NCBI GenBank assembly: GCA_958439425.1
Contig: CAUBVH010000023.1
Span: forward strand, 1-20,365
Reading direction: 5' to 3'
Length of the DNA: 20,365 nucleotides
DNA from: an uncultured Collinsella sp.
GTDB lineage: Bacteria > Actinomycetota > Coriobacteriia > Coriobacteriales > Coriobacteriaceae
In this document: positions 5,733 through 14,588 of the stretch, in pieces
How positions within the stretch are numbered: the stretch's first letter is position 1
How the letters are laid out: each line of letters opens with the position of its first letter
Made by a program: the position numbers and the translations under genes
The notes under the pieces: model-generated
What the model saw: only the letters and a program-made list of their open reading frames with translations
The model's database searches: none
What the model was told of the DNA's origin: nothing

Positions 5733-8309
5733 ATGTGCGATTGCACAGATCATAAGGACGAGATCCCTGCCTACGACGCACAGGCCATTGAGTCCAAGTG
5801 GATGAAGGCGTGGGAGGACTCCAACCTCTTTGCCGTCGACACCGACGAAAGTAAGCCCAAGAAGTACGTGCTCGAGATGTTCCCGTATCCGTCGGGCGAC
5901 CTGCACATGGGCCACGCGCGCAACTATACCATCGGCGATGCCATGGCCCGTCAGGCCCGCATGCGCGGCTACGATGTGCTGCACCCCATCGGCTTTGACG
6001 CCTTTGGCCTGCCTGCAGAGAACGCCGCTATCAAGCACAACACGCAGGCTGCTGCCTGGACGTACAAGAACATGGACCAGGCGCTCGCCACGATGAAGCG
6101 TATGGGCTTTTCCTACGATCTGGATCGCATGGTCAAGACCTGCAGCCCCGATTATTACCGCTGGGGCCAGTGGATCTTTGAGAAGTTGTGGGAAAAGGGC
6201 CTGGTCTACCGTAAGAAGAACCCGGTCAACTGGTGCCCCACCTGCAAGACCGTTCTGGCCAACGAGCAGGTCACCGAGGGCAAGTGTTGGCGCTGCGGCA
6301 CCGAGCCCGAGAAGCGCGATCTGGAGCAGTGGTACTTCAAGATCACCGAGTACTCCCAAGAGCTACTCGACGATCTGGAGAAGCTCCCCGGCTGGCCCGA
6401 GCGCGTCAAGCAGATGCAGGCCAACTGGATCGGTCGCTCCGAGGGCGCCGAGGTCGACTTTACCCTGTGCGACAAGGATGGCGAGCCCATCGAGGGCGAC
6501 GAGGGCAAGATCACCGTCTTCACCACGCGTGCCGATACGCTCTTCGGTGTCTCCTTCTTTGTCCTGGCCCCCGAGTACGCTCGTCTGCACGAGCTCGTCG
6601 AGGGCACGGAGTACGAGGAGGCCGTGACCAAGATCCTCGAGGACTCCAAGCATATCTCCGCCGTCGAGCGTGCCCAGGGCACCCTCGAGAAGCACGGTGC
6701 CTTTACCGGCCGCTACGTGGTGAACCCGGTCAACGGCGAGAAGGTCCCCGTGTGGGTTGCCGACTACGTCGTGGCCGACTACGGCACCGGCGCCGTCATG
6801 GCCGTTCCCTGCGGCGACCAGCGCGACTTTGAGTTCGCCCGCAAGTACGACCTGCCGATCGTGCCGATCATCCTGGACGATGACGACCGTGCTGCCGTCG
6901 AGGCCAACGGCGAGACCATCGATACCTTCCATGCCGAGACCGTCGACTGGGATTGCGCCCACGCTGCCGAGGGCACGCTCGTCCAGTCCGGCAAGTACAC
7001 CGGAATGCGCGGTGGCAAGCACTCCGAGGGCGAAGCTGCAATCGTGGCCGACCTCGAGGCCATGGGCTGCGGTCGTCGCAAGGTCGAGTTCCGTCTGCGC
7101 GACTGGCTCATCAGCCGCCAGCGCTATTGGGGCAACCCCATCCCGGCTATCCACTGCGAGCACTGCGGCATCGTGCCCGTGCCCGAGGATCAGCTGCCGG
7201 TGACGCTGCCCGAGAACCTGGACCTGGGTGCCGGCGAGACCCTCGCCGAGTGCAAGGAGTTCTACGAGACCACCTGCCCGGTCTGCGGCCGCCCGGCCAA
7301 GCGCGAGACCGATACCATGGACACCTTCACCTGCTCCAGCTGGTATTACCTGCGCTATACCGACCCGCACAACACCGAGCTGCCCTTCTCCAAGGAAGCC
7401 GCCGACCGTTGGATGCCCGTCGATAACTACATCGGCGGCATCGAGCACGCCATTCTGCACCTGCTCTACAGCCGTTTCTTTACCAAGGCACTGCGCGACC
7501 TGGGTCTGCTGAGTGTGGACGAGCCCTTCACTAACCTGCTGTGCCAGGGCATGGTCAAGGACGAGAACGGCGACACCATGTCCAAGTCCAAGGGCAACGT
7601 CGTGCCCCCGAGCTCGGTTATCGAGCCCTACGGCGCCGACACCATGCGTTTGGCGATTCTGTTTATCGCCCCGCCCGAGAAGGACTTCGACTGGGACCCC
7701 AAGGCCGTCGAGGGTGCCAACCGCTTTATCAAGCGCGCCTGGCGTATCGTGTGGCAGCTTGTCCAGTTCGGCGACGCCAGCGTGGCCTTCGACAAGTCCG
7801 CGCTCGATGAGGTCGCGATGAAACTCTATCGCGAGCGTCACCGCACCATCGCCAAGTGCACCGAGGACTTCGATCGCGGCCAGTTTAACACCGCCATCTC
7901 GGCCGTCATGGAGCTCGTCAACGCGGCGAGCGCCTACCTCAACGCCACCGAGGGTACCGCCCGCGACAAGGCGCTGTGCTACGGCGTGGCTAAGGATATC
8001 GTGAGCGTCCTTGCCCCCATCTGCCCGTTCTGGGCCGACGAGCTGTGGCACGAGGCACTCGGCTGCGAGGGCAACGCCTACACCGCCGCCTGGCCCGAGT
8101 TCGACCTGGCCGAGTCCGTTGAGGACACGGTGCAGATCGTGGTCCAGGTGCTCGGCAAGGTCCGCGGTCGCGTCGACGTTGCCCGCGATGCCTCCAATGA
8201 GGATATGCAGGCTGCCGCCGAGGCCGCCGTCGCCAAGTGGCTCGAGGGCAAGACGGTCGTCAAGGCCATCTGCGTGCCCGGCAAGCTGGTCAACCTGGTG
8301 GTCAAGTAA
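5733..8309 (+). CDS. leuS: Leucyl-tRNA synthetase
   Basis: Charges tRNA-Leu with leucine in the cytosol; class Ia synthetase of 858 residues, a normal bacterial length. The HIGH signature is H58-M-G-H61 in PSGDLHMGHARNYTIGD and the KMSKS signature is M616-S-K-S619. Between them lies the CP1 editing domain, with TTRADTLFGV near residue 267. Cys-rich pairs such as NWCPTC, CWRCG, HCEHCG and CPVCG probably bind zinc. The C-terminal anticodon-binding region and the VQVLGKVRGR segment complete the protein. The ATG at 5733 is chosen because AAAGGAG precedes it by 5 bp; the frame stays open upstream to 5607, but that stretch runs through the leader hairpin. The gene has its own terminator and probably its own promoter, and lies directly right of the R-M insert. 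Very high confidence. Confidence 0.97.
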   Translation: MCDCTDHKDEIPAYDAQAIESKWMKAWEDSNLFAVDTDESKPKKYVLEMFPYPSGDLHMGHARNYTIGDAMARQARMRGYDVLHPIGFDAFGLPAENAAIKHNTQAAAWTYKNMDQALATMKRMGFSYDLDRMVKTCSPDYYRWGQWIFEKLWEKGLVYRKKNPVNWCPTCKTVLANEQVTEGKCWRCGTEPEKRDLEQWYFKITEYSQELLDDLEKLPGWPERVKQMQANWIGRSEGAEVDFTLCDKDGEPIEGDEGKITVFTTRADTLFGVSFFVLAPEYARLHELVEGTEYEEAVTKILEDSKHISAVERAQGTLEKHGAFTGRYVVNPVNGEKVPVWVADYVVADYGTGAVMAVPCGDQRDFEFARKYDLPIVPIILDDDDRAAVEANGETIDTFHAETVDWDCAHAAEGTLVQSGKYTGMRGGKHSEGEAAIVADLEAMGCGRRKVEFRLRDWLISRQRYWGNPIPAIHCEHCGIVPVPEDQLPVTLPENLDLGAGETLAECKEFYETTCPVCGRPAKRETDTMDTFTCSSWYYLRYTDPHNTELPFSKEAADRWMPVDNYIGGIEHAILHLLYSRFFTKALRDLGLLSVDEPFTNLLCQGMVKDENGDTMSKSKGNVVPPSSVIEPYGADTMRLAILFIAPPEKDFDWDPKAVEGANRFIKRAWRIVWQLVQFGDASVAFDKSALDEVAMKLYRERHRTIAKCTEDFDRGQFNTAISAVMELVNAASAYLNATEGTARDKALCYGVAKDIVSVLAPICPFWADELWHEALGCEGNAYTAAWPEFDLAESVEDTVQIVVQVLGKVRGRVDVARDASNEDMQAAAEAAVAKWLEGKTVVKAICVPGKLVNLVVK

Positions 8310-8335
8310 GCACTGCGTGCTTAACTGACGCATAA

Positions 8336-8378
8336 AATACGGGGGGGCGATCCGGCTGGGTTGCCCCCCGTTTTGTTT
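8336..8378 (+). terminator. Intrinsic terminator after leuS
   Basis: ACGGGGGG (8339-8346) pairs with CCCCCCGT (8364-8371), extended by flanking A and T residues, and is followed by TTTGTTTT. This is a strong rho-independent terminator that isolates leuS from the rimP operon. Confidence 0.88.
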
Positions 8379-8461
8379 TGTCTGCCCAAAGCGCCTGCGG
8401 TCAATTGTCCTATTCTTGTGGAGAAGCTGTGCGCACGCTGACCTGCAGATTCGTACTGTGC

Positions 8462-8490
8462 TTGCACGTTTCCGCAGCTATTGGTATAGT
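8462..8490 (+). promoter_or_regulatory. Promoter of the rimP-nusA-infB operon
   Basis: TTGCAC (8462-8467) and TATAGT (8485-8490) are separated by exactly 17 bp and lie close to the sigma-A consensus. Transcription would begin near 8497, leaving a leader of about 72 nt before rimP. Confidence 0.75.
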
Positions 8491-8517
8491 TTGCTTGCAA
8501 ATGAAGTTGTAATTGAA

Positions 8518-8548
8518 AGAAGTGGGGTTTCGGCCCCGCTTCTTTTTT
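8518..8548 (+). terminator. Leader terminator/attenuator upstream of rimP
   Basis: AGAAGTGGGG (8518-8527) pairs with CCCCGCTTCT (8534-8543) through a TTTCGG loop, with one G-T wobble, and is followed at once by a run of T ending at 8548. It has the form of a rho-independent terminator but lies between the promoter and the rimP start codon, so it probably acts as an attenuator. NusA-dependent autoregulation of the equivalent E. coli operon is known; a shared mechanism here is inference. Confidence 0.7.
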
Positions 8549-8568
8549 GTATGGATGGAGGTGCCGCA

Positions 8569-9063
8569 ATGGTCAAGACCAAGACCGAGCAGGCGATCAT
8601 CGACGCGCTCGAGGCCGTTGCTCCCCAGCACGATGTCGACATTGTCGACGTTGAGCTCGTGGGTGCCACCAAGGCCCCCTGCGTGCGCGTGCGTATCGAG
8701 GGTGCCGAGGGCCAGAGCCTGTCGCTCAATGACGTCACGGCCAACACCAAATGGGTCGGCGGTGTGATTGAGGAGCTCGACCCCATCTCTTCGAGCTATA
8801 CGCTCGAGGTGTCGAGCCCGGGTATGGCGCGCCCGCTGCGCCGCCCGCGTGACTTTGCCCGCTTTGTGGGCGAGAACTGCGAGCTCACCTCCACCGCCAC
8901 CGAGGGCCGTCGCAAGTACGCCGGCAAGATTGCCGCCGCCACCGAGACGAACGTGACCCTCGAGCTCGAGGACGGCGAGTCCGTCACCCTCGAATTCTGC
9001 GATGTTAAAAAGTGCAAGTTGAAGCCCACCTACGACTTCAAGCCCGCGAAGGAAGGAAAGTAA
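8569..9063 (+). CDS. rimP: Ribosome maturation factor RimP
   Basis: RimP binds the free 30S subunit and assists its maturation. This 164-residue protein has the family's usual length and two-domain shape: an N-terminal alpha/beta domain with DVDIVDVELVGA and LEVSSPGMARPLRRPRDFARFVG, then a small beta-barrel (about residues 90-155) with the segment RKYAGKIAAATETNVTLEL. The start at 8569 is supported by GGAGG seven bp upstream; in-frame ATGs further up, including 8551, are less well placed. It is the first gene of the operon, with nusA beginning one base after its stop codon. Confidence 0.93.
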   Translation: MVKTKTEQAIIDALEAVAPQHDVDIVDVELVGATKAPCVRVRIEGAEGQSLSLNDVTANTKWVGGVIEELDPISSSYTLEVSSPGMARPLRRPRDFARFVGENCELTSTATEGRRKYAGKIAAATETNVTLELEDGESVTLEFCDVKKCKLKPTYDFKPAKEGK

Positions 9064-9064
9064 G

Positions 9065-10312
9065 ATGGCAGCATCCGACATGATGACCGCCCTGATGGAG
9101 CTTTGCCAGGAAAGGCACATCGACCAGCTCTACCTGATCGACCGCCTGGAGCAGTCGCTCGCCAAGAGCTATGCCGAGATCCTGCATCTTGAGTGGGGCG
9201 CCAAGGTGACCATCGACCGCACCACCGGCAAGATCTACGTCTACCGCCTGGAGCCGATCGACGATTCCATGGACGAGGAAGGCAACTTCACCGAGTTCGA
9301 GGAGATCGACGTCACCCCCAAGAACACGAGCCGCATCGCCGCCCAGCACGCCAAGGCCGAGATCAACGCCATCGTGCGCAACTCCGCCCGCGAGCAGATC
9401 TACGAGGAGTTCGCCGGCCGCATCGGTGATCTCATTAGCGGTACCGTGCTGCAGTCCACGCCCGACTTCACGATCGTCAAGATCCGCGAGGGCGTCGAGG
9501 CCGAGCTTCCGCACTTCGACCAGCGCCGTTACGAGAACGAGCGCAACGAGCGTCCGATGGGCGAGCGCTATCTGCACAATCAGCACATCAAGGCCGTGAT
9601 CATCGACGTTCGCGACCCCAACTCCAACCTGCAGCCGGTTCGTGGCGAGCACAGCCGTCCGCCGATTGTCATCTCCCGTACCCACCCCGAGCTCATGCGT
9701 CGTCTGTTTGAGCAGGAGGTGCCCGAGATCTATGAGGGCACCGTCCAGATCAAGTCGATCGCCCGCGAGCCCGGCCAGCGCTCCAAGGTCGCCGTCCACT
9801 CGCTCGACGATCGCCTGGATCCCGTTGGCGCCTGCGTCGGCCCCAAGGGCAGCCGTGTTCGCGCCGTCGTGGGCGAGCTCCGTGGCGAGCGCGTCGACGT
9901 CATCCTGTGGGATGCCGATCCGGCCGTCTATGTCGCCAACGCCCTGTCGCCTGCTAAGGTCACCCGCGTCCTTATCGACGAGGAGAAGGCCTACGCCGGC
10001 GTTATCGTGCCCGACGACCAGCTGTCCCTCGCCATCGGCAAGGAGGGCCAGAACGCCCGCCTCGCCGCGCGCCTGACCGGCTGGCATATCGACATCAAGT
10101 CTGAGACCCTTGCCGCCGACATCCTCAAGAACGTTCCCGTTCACGAGGAGCCCGCCGCCGACCTGATCGGTGACGAGGAGGACGAGGACGTCCGTCGCTG
10201 CGAGTTCGTGTCCGAGGACGGCATCCAGTGCCGCAACCAGGCTCGTCCCGGCTCCCGTTTCTGCGGCGTCCACGACACCGACGCCTTCGATGATGCGGAG
10301 GACCTGATCTAG
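9065..10312 (+). CDS. nusA: Transcription termination/antitermination factor NusA with C-terminal Cys/His motif
   Basis: NusA binds RNA polymerase and nascent RNA, modulating pausing, termination and antitermination. Of 415 residues, the N-terminal polymerase-binding domain spans about 1-125. The S1 domain follows (DLISGTVLQSTPDFTIVKI onward), then two KH domains, with GACVGPKGSRVRAVVGEL and LSLAIGKEGQNARLAARL as the RNA-binding GxxG-type segments. After a short acidic linker (GDEEDEDV) comes an extra motif, C379-x9-C389-x10-C400-x2-H403, which looks like a small zinc-binding unit and ends in an acidic tail. The E. coli acidic repeats are absent, as usual outside Proteobacteria. The start codon follows rimP by one base, and AAGGAAAG serves as the ribosome-binding site. 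ylxR and ylxQ, commonly next in line, are missing. Core function certain; role of the tail unknown. Confidence 0.95.
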   Translation: MAASDMMTALMELCQERHIDQLYLIDRLEQSLAKSYAEILHLEWGAKVTIDRTTGKIYVYRLEPIDDSMDEEGNFTEFEEIDVTPKNTSRIAAQHAKAEINAIVRNSAREQIYEEFAGRIGDLISGTVLQSTPDFTIVKIREGVEAELPHFDQRRYENERNERPMGERYLHNQHIKAVIIDVRDPNSNLQPVRGEHSRPPIVISRTHPELMRRLFEQEVPEIYEGTVQIKSIAREPGQRSKVAVHSLDDRLDPVGACVGPKGSRVRAVVGELRGERVDVILWDADPAVYVANALSPAKVTRVLIDEEKAYAGVIVPDDQLSLAIGKEGQNARLAARLTGWHIDIKSETLAADILKNVPVHEEPAADLIGDEEDEDVRRCEFVSEDGIQCRNQARPGSRFCGVHDTDAFDDAEDLI

Positions 10313-10367
10313 CGCGCGGTCGCGCCGGGCAGGTCCCAGCGCATACCCCACGCTCGTTCAGTCTCTA

Positions 10368-10382
10368 GGCACCCAAGGTGCC
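10368..10382 (+). other. Small hairpin between nusA and infB
   Basis: GGCACC-CAA-GGTGCC forms a perfect 6-bp stem with a 3-nt loop in the 91-bp gap between nusA and infB, 21 bp before the infB start. No T-run follows, so it is not a terminator. It could mark an RNA-processing or translational control point. I see no gene in the gap. Confidence 0.35.
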
Positions 10383-10403
10383 AGAAAGGGTAGGTGAAGT
10401 CAT

Positions 10404-13115
10404 ATGGCAAAAGTCCGTGTGTCCACCCTGGCCAAAGAGTTCGGCATGACCTCCAAGGAACTGATGGGTCATCTCGCCGAAATGAAGATTCCCGCTAAGT
10501 CCGCTTCCTCCGCCCTGGAGGACGCTTACGTCGCCATGGTCCGCAAGCAGCTCGCCTCGGTGATCGAGGCCCGCGCCCAGGAAGTCGAGGCCGCCAAGCA
10601 GGCCGAGGAGCAGGCCGCTGCCGCCGAGGAGGCGGCACGCGCTGCCGAGGCAGAGCGCGAGCGCATCGCTGCCGAGAAGGCACGCGAGGAGGAGCGCCGT
10701 CAGTTCGCAGCCGCCCAGGCTGCCGAGGAGGCCGCCCGCGCCGAGGCCGAGGCCAAGAAGAAGGCTGAGCAGGAGCGTCTTGCCCGCGAGAAGGAGGAGG
10801 CTGCCCGCGAGGCCCAGCGCCGCGCCGTTCCCGCTTCCGACTCCGGTTCGCGCTTCCGTTCGCTGCTCGACCAGATCGCCGCACAGGAGACCGTCCTCAA
10901 GGAGAAGAAGGACGCCGAGGAGAAGGCCAAGGCCGAGCGCGCCGCCGAGCGCGGTAACCGTCGCGGCAATAACGACCGTCGTGGTGGTCGTCGTAATGAC
11001 CGCAACGCCTCCGATAACAATTCCGAGCGCAACGCCTCCGAGAGCCGTCCGCATAGCCATCGCACCAACGCCAGCAACAACGTCGCTGCCGGCATGGACT
11101 TCCCCAACCCCGACAAGCAGGGCAAGGGCAAGAAGCGCAAGGGCGGTCACAACAACGAAGAAGACCACTACAGCCGCATGGCTCGCGAGGCCGAGGAGTA
11201 CAGCCGCGAGAAGGTGCTCGAGGAGGCTCGTGCCGCCGTCGAGGAGGCCTCTCGCGAGTCCACTGGTCGCCGCAAAAAGCGCAAGGAGAAGCGCGAGCGC
11301 GAGGCCGCAAAGGCTCAGGAAGAGCGCAAGATTGAGGAGGCGCTGGCCCAGGGCGTGAACCCCGAGGACCTCGACGCCATCAAGGTCTCCCAGGGCGTTA
11401 CCGTCCAGGAGCTCGCCGAGGCGCTCGACGTTCCGGCCAACGACATCATCAAGCGCCTGTTCCTGCTGGGCACGCCGCTTACCATGACGCAGTCCATGTC
11501 CGACGACCTTGTCGAGCTCGTTGCCGACGACCTGGGCCGCCAGATCAAGATCATCACCCCCGAGGAGGAGAACACCTTCTCGTTCTACGACGATCCCGCC
11601 GACCTTAAGCCTCGCGCCCCGGTCGTCACCGTCATGGGCCACGTCGACCACGGTAAGACGAGCCTCCTCGACGCCATCCGCCACACCGGCGTCGCTGCCG
11701 GCGAGGCAGGCGGCATTACCCAGGCCATCGGCGCTTCGCAGGTCATGATTAACGACCGCAAGATTACCTTCATCGATACCCCGGGCCACGCCACCTTTAC
11801 GGCTATGCGTGCCCGTGGTGCCAAGGTGACCGATATCGTCATCCTGATCGTGGCCGCCGACGACGGCGTCATGCCCCAGACCATCGAGTCGATCAACCAC
11901 GCCAAGGCCGCCGGCGTTCCCATCGTCGTCGCCGTCAACAAGATCGATAAGCCCGGCGCCAACCCCGACCGCGTGCGCCAGGAGCTCACCGAGTACGGCA
12001 TCATCCCCGAGGAGTGGGGCGGACAGAACATGTTCGTCAACATCTCGGCCAAGCAGAAGATCGGTATCGACGACCTGCTCGAGACCGTGCTGCTCCAGGC
12101 CGACGTGCTCGAGCTCAAGGCCAACCCTGACACCTTTGCCTCCGGTAATGTCCTCGAGGCGAAGCTCGACAAGGGCCGCGGCTCGGTTGCCACGGTGCTC
12201 GTGACCCGCGGTACCCTGCACGTGGGCGATACGCTGGTCGCCGGCCTTACCTACGGCCGCGTCCGCGCCATGCTCGACCCCAAGGGCAACGCCGTCACCG
12301 AGGCCGGTCCCTCCGACGCCGTCGAGATTCTGGGCCTGCAGTCCGTCCCCAACGCCGGCGATGAGTTCCGCGTGTTCGAGGACGAGCGCGAGGCTCGCGC
12401 CCTGGCTGACGAGCGTTCGCTCAAGGCCCGCATCGAGGAGCAGAGCCGCGTGAAGCATGTGACGCTCGAGAACCTCTTTGAGACCATCGCCGACGCCGAG
12501 GTCAAGGAGCTCAACCTGATCATCAAGGCCGACGTCCAGGGTTCTATCGAGGCCCTTCAGGACTCCCTCGACAAGATGGACCAGTCCGAGGTGCGCATCA
12601 ACACGATCCACTCCGCCGTTGGCGCCATCAACGAGACCGACGTCGTTCTGGCCGACGCCTCCAACGCCATCATCATCGGCTTTGGCGTCCGTCCCGACGG
12701 CAAGGCCCGCTCCGCCGCCGAGCGCGAGGGCGTCGAGATCCGTTGCTACGACGTCATCTACAAGTGCCTCGAGGACCTCGACGCAGCCCGTATCGGCATG
12801 CTCAAGCCCACCGAGGTCGAGGTTTCCACGGGTACCGCGACCGTTCTGGACACCTTCAAGGTGCCCAAGGTCGGTATCGCCGCCGGTGTCCGCGTCGAAG
12901 AGGGCGAGATCGCCGCGACCGATTCCGTGCGCCTGGTGCGCGACGGCATCGTGGTCTTCAACGGTAAAATCGCCTCGATGCGCCACTACAAGGACGAGGC
13001 CAAGAGCCTCAAGAGCGGCTCCGAGGGCGGTATTGGCCTGGAGAACTTCCAGGACATCAAGCCTGGCGACACCATTGAGGGCTACCGCATCGACCAGGTT
13101 GCCCGTACCGAGTAG
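10404..13115 (+). CDS. infB: Translation initiation factor IF-2
   Basis: IF-2 is the GTPase that brings initiator fMet-tRNA to the 30S subunit and promotes subunit joining. The protein has 903 residues. An IF2_N helix pair opens it (KVRVSTLAKEFGMTSKELMG), followed by a long charged, Ala/Glu/Arg-rich segment (about 50-300) likely coiled-coil or disordered, as in other actinobacterial IF-2. A second IF2_N module (VTVQELAEALDVPANDIIKR) lies near 333. The GTPase motifs are G1 GHVDHGKT (412-419), G3 DTPGHA (458-463) and G4 NKID (512-515). The C-terminal domains include LIIKADVQGSIEAL and the fMet-tRNA-binding barrel (GVRVEEGEIA). The ATG at 10404 has an AGGTGA upstream. rbfA follows after 11 bp. 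Confidence 0.96.
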   Translation: MAKVRVSTLAKEFGMTSKELMGHLAEMKIPAKSASSALEDAYVAMVRKQLASVIEARAQEVEAAKQAEEQAAAAEEAARAAEAERERIAAEKAREEERRQFAAAQAAEEAARAEAEAKKKAEQERLAREKEEAAREAQRRAVPASDSGSRFRSLLDQIAAQETVLKEKKDAEEKAKAERAAERGNRRGNNDRRGGRRNDRNASDNNSERNASESRPHSHRTNASNNVAAGMDFPNPDKQGKGKKRKGGHNNEEDHYSRMAREAEEYSREKVLEEARAAVEEASRESTGRRKKRKEKREREAAKAQEERKIEEALAQGVNPEDLDAIKVSQGVTVQELAEALDVPANDIIKRLFLLGTPLTMTQSMSDDLVELVADDLGRQIKIITPEEENTFSFYDDPADLKPRAPVVTVMGHVDHGKTSLLDAIRHTGVAAGEAGGITQAIGASQVMINDRKITFIDTPGHATFTAMRARGAKVTDIVILIVAADDGVMPQTIESINHAKAAGVPIVVAVNKIDKPGANPDRVRQELTEYGIIPEEWGGQNMFVNISAKQKIGIDDLLETVLLQADVLELKANPDTFASGNVLEAKLDKGRGSVATVLVTRGTLHVGDTLVAGLTYGRVRAMLDPKGNAVTEAGPSDAVEILGLQSVPNAGDEFRVFEDEREARALADERSLKARIEEQSRVKHVTLENLFETIADAEVKELNLIIKADVQGSIEALQDSLDKMDQSEVRINTIHSAVGAINETDVVLADASNAIIIGFGVRPDGKARSAAEREGVEIRCYDVIYKCLEDLDAARIGMLKPTEVEVSTGTATVLDTFKVPKVGIAAGVRVEEGEIAATDSVRLVRDGIVVFNGKIASMRHYKDEAKSLKSGSEGGIGLENFQDIKPGDTIEGYRIDQVARTE

Positions 13116-13126
13116 GGGGTAGCGCT

Positions 13127-13537
13127 ATGAAGCAAACGCAGGCAACCCGCCGTTTGGGCGAGCAGCTTCGCGAGAAGCTCGGTTATATCCTGCTCTTTGA
13201 GGTTTCCGATCCGCGTCTCGACCTGGTCACCCTGACCGCGGTCGAGGTCGCGGTGGACCGTTCGTTCGCGCGTGTGTATGTGTCGTGCGACACGAGCCGC
13301 TACGACGAGGTCATGGAGGCGCTCGCCAGCGCCAAGGGCCGCATCCGTAGCCTGCTGGCCCGCTCGCTCGATTGGCGCGTCACGCCCGAGCTCGATTTTC
13401 GCATCGATCGCTCGACCGATGAGGCCGAGCGCATCACGCGCGCGCTGGAAAACGTTCCCGCCACGCTTGCGATCGAAAAGGACGAGGACGGCTACCCCAT
13501 AGCGGATGCCGCCCAGGAGGCAGCTTTAGATGAGTAA
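13127..13537 (+). CDS. rbfA: 30S ribosome-binding factor RbfA
   Basis: RbfA binds the 30S subunit and helps late 16S rRNA processing and cold adaptation. The 136-residue protein has the expected KH-like fold: TRRLGEQLREKLGYILLFEV at the start, then DPRLDLVTLTAVEVAVDRSFARVYV, and the segment ALASAKGRIRSLLARSLDWRVTPELDFRID. AGGGGG lies upstream of the ATG. Its stop codon overlaps the start of nrnA by 8 bp, indicating translational coupling. Confidence 0.93.
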   Translation: MKQTQATRRLGEQLREKLGYILLFEVSDPRLDLVTLTAVEVAVDRSFARVYVSCDTSRYDEVMEALASAKGRIRSLLARSLDWRVTPELDFRIDRSTDEAERITRALENVPATLAIEKDEDGYPIADAAQEAALDE

Positions 13538-14573
13538 TTCCGCCGACCTCGCATCGTGCGAGTCTGCAGATATTCAGCGACGCATCCTTGAGCTCATCGA
13601 GGGTGCGTCCTCCATTGCGATTTCGGGACATACGTCTCCCGATGGCGACGCCCTGGGCTCCGTGCTGGGCCTGGGCCTCTCGCTTAGGAAGTTCTTTCCC
13701 AACAAGGACATTGCCCTGCTGCTGGCAGATGATGACCCGGTTCCGCGCATCTACCGCTTTATGGAGGGCGCCGACCGTCTGGTGCCTGCATCTGCGTATA
13801 CCGGCAATCCGGACCTGTTCATCTCGGTGGACGTGCCGGTCGTCGAGCGTCTGAACAACTCCGCCGAGGTGCTCCGCCGCTCGTCGCATGTGGTGTGCTT
13901 CGATCACCACCCGGCGCGCGAGGAATTTGCCGAGCTGAGCCTGAGGTGCGTCGATGCCGCGGCCTGTGCCATGATCATCGACCGCTTTTTGGACAATTGC
14001 GGCATTGTGGCTCGCGATGGTGTCGCGACGTGTCTGCTGTGCGGCCTGGTGACCGATACCGGTCGTTTTCAGTATCAAAACGCCGATGCTGCTGCGTTCC
14101 ATGCCGCCTCGCGCCTGGTCGCGCACGGTGCCGATCCGGCGCGTGTTGCGCTCGAGGTCTACCAGAGCATGCGCGTTGAGTTCTTGCATCTCAAGTCCAT
14201 CGTTATGGGCCGCATCAAGACGGTGGCGCACGGTCGCGTGGCATATAGCTATGCGTACCAGAGCGACCTCGAGGCCTGCGGCGTCACTTCGGACGAGTGC
14301 GACGGCCTGGTCGATGTGGTGCGTTCGGTGATGGGCGTTGAGGTCTGTCTGTTCCTAAAGGGCATCGACGGCGATACCAAGGTGCGCGGCAACCTGCGCT
14401 CCAAAGGTGACCTCGATGTGTCCGAGATCGCTGCCAACTTTGGCGGTGGCGGGCATCATGCCGCCGCCGGCTTTTCCAACAACGGAACGATTCGCGAGAC
14501 GCTCGCCGTGGCACTTCCCATGCTGGCCGAGCTGGTAGGGGAGGATCCCGCTTCGGTGACCGTCGAGCTCTAA
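13530..14573 (+). CDS. nrnA: DHH/DHHA1 phosphoesterase (NrnA-like nanoRNase/pAp phosphatase)
   Basis: Probably degrades short RNA oligonucleotides and dephosphorylates pAp in the cytosol, the roles of Bacillus NrnA. The 347 residues include the DHH-family metal motifs GHTSPDGDALGS (33-44), a Asp in the ISVDVPVVERL segment, and DHHP (125-128), which together ligate two manganese ions. The C-terminal DHHA1 substrate-binding domain ends with GGGGHHAAAG (305-314). GGAGG lies inside the end of rbfA, before the ATG. A DHH gene at this position, between rbfA and truB, is common in Gram-positive bacteria. Exact substrate preference cannot be told from sequence. Confidence 0.9.
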   Translation: MSNSADLASCESADIQRRILELIEGASSIAISGHTSPDGDALGSVLGLGLSLRKFFPNKDIALLLADDDPVPRIYRFMEGADRLVPASAYTGNPDLFISVDVPVVERLNNSAEVLRRSSHVVCFDHHPAREEFAELSLRCVDAAACAMIIDRFLDNCGIVARDGVATCLLCGLVTDTGRFQYQNADAAAFHAASRLVAHGADPARVALEVYQSMRVEFLHLKSIVMGRIKTVAHGRVAYSYAYQSDLEACGVTSDECDGLVDVVRSVMGVEVCLFLKGIDGDTKVRGNLRSKGDLDVSEIAANFGGGGHHAAAGFSNNGTIRETLAVALPMLAELVGEDPASVTVEL

Positions 14574-14588
14574 CATTTTGGATGGTAC

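Noticed and set aside
6363..8333. Long minus-strand ORF over leuS
   Set aside because: Antisense shadow of leuS with low-complexity translation and no domain.
9038..10351. Minus-strand ORF over nusA
   Set aside because: Antisense shadow with no recognisable domain and no ribosome-binding site.
10365..12986. 873-codon minus-strand ORF over infB
   Set aside because: Antisense shadow caused by codon bias; the Leu/Gly/Val repeats mirror the Glu/Ala/Arg-rich IF-2 N-terminus.
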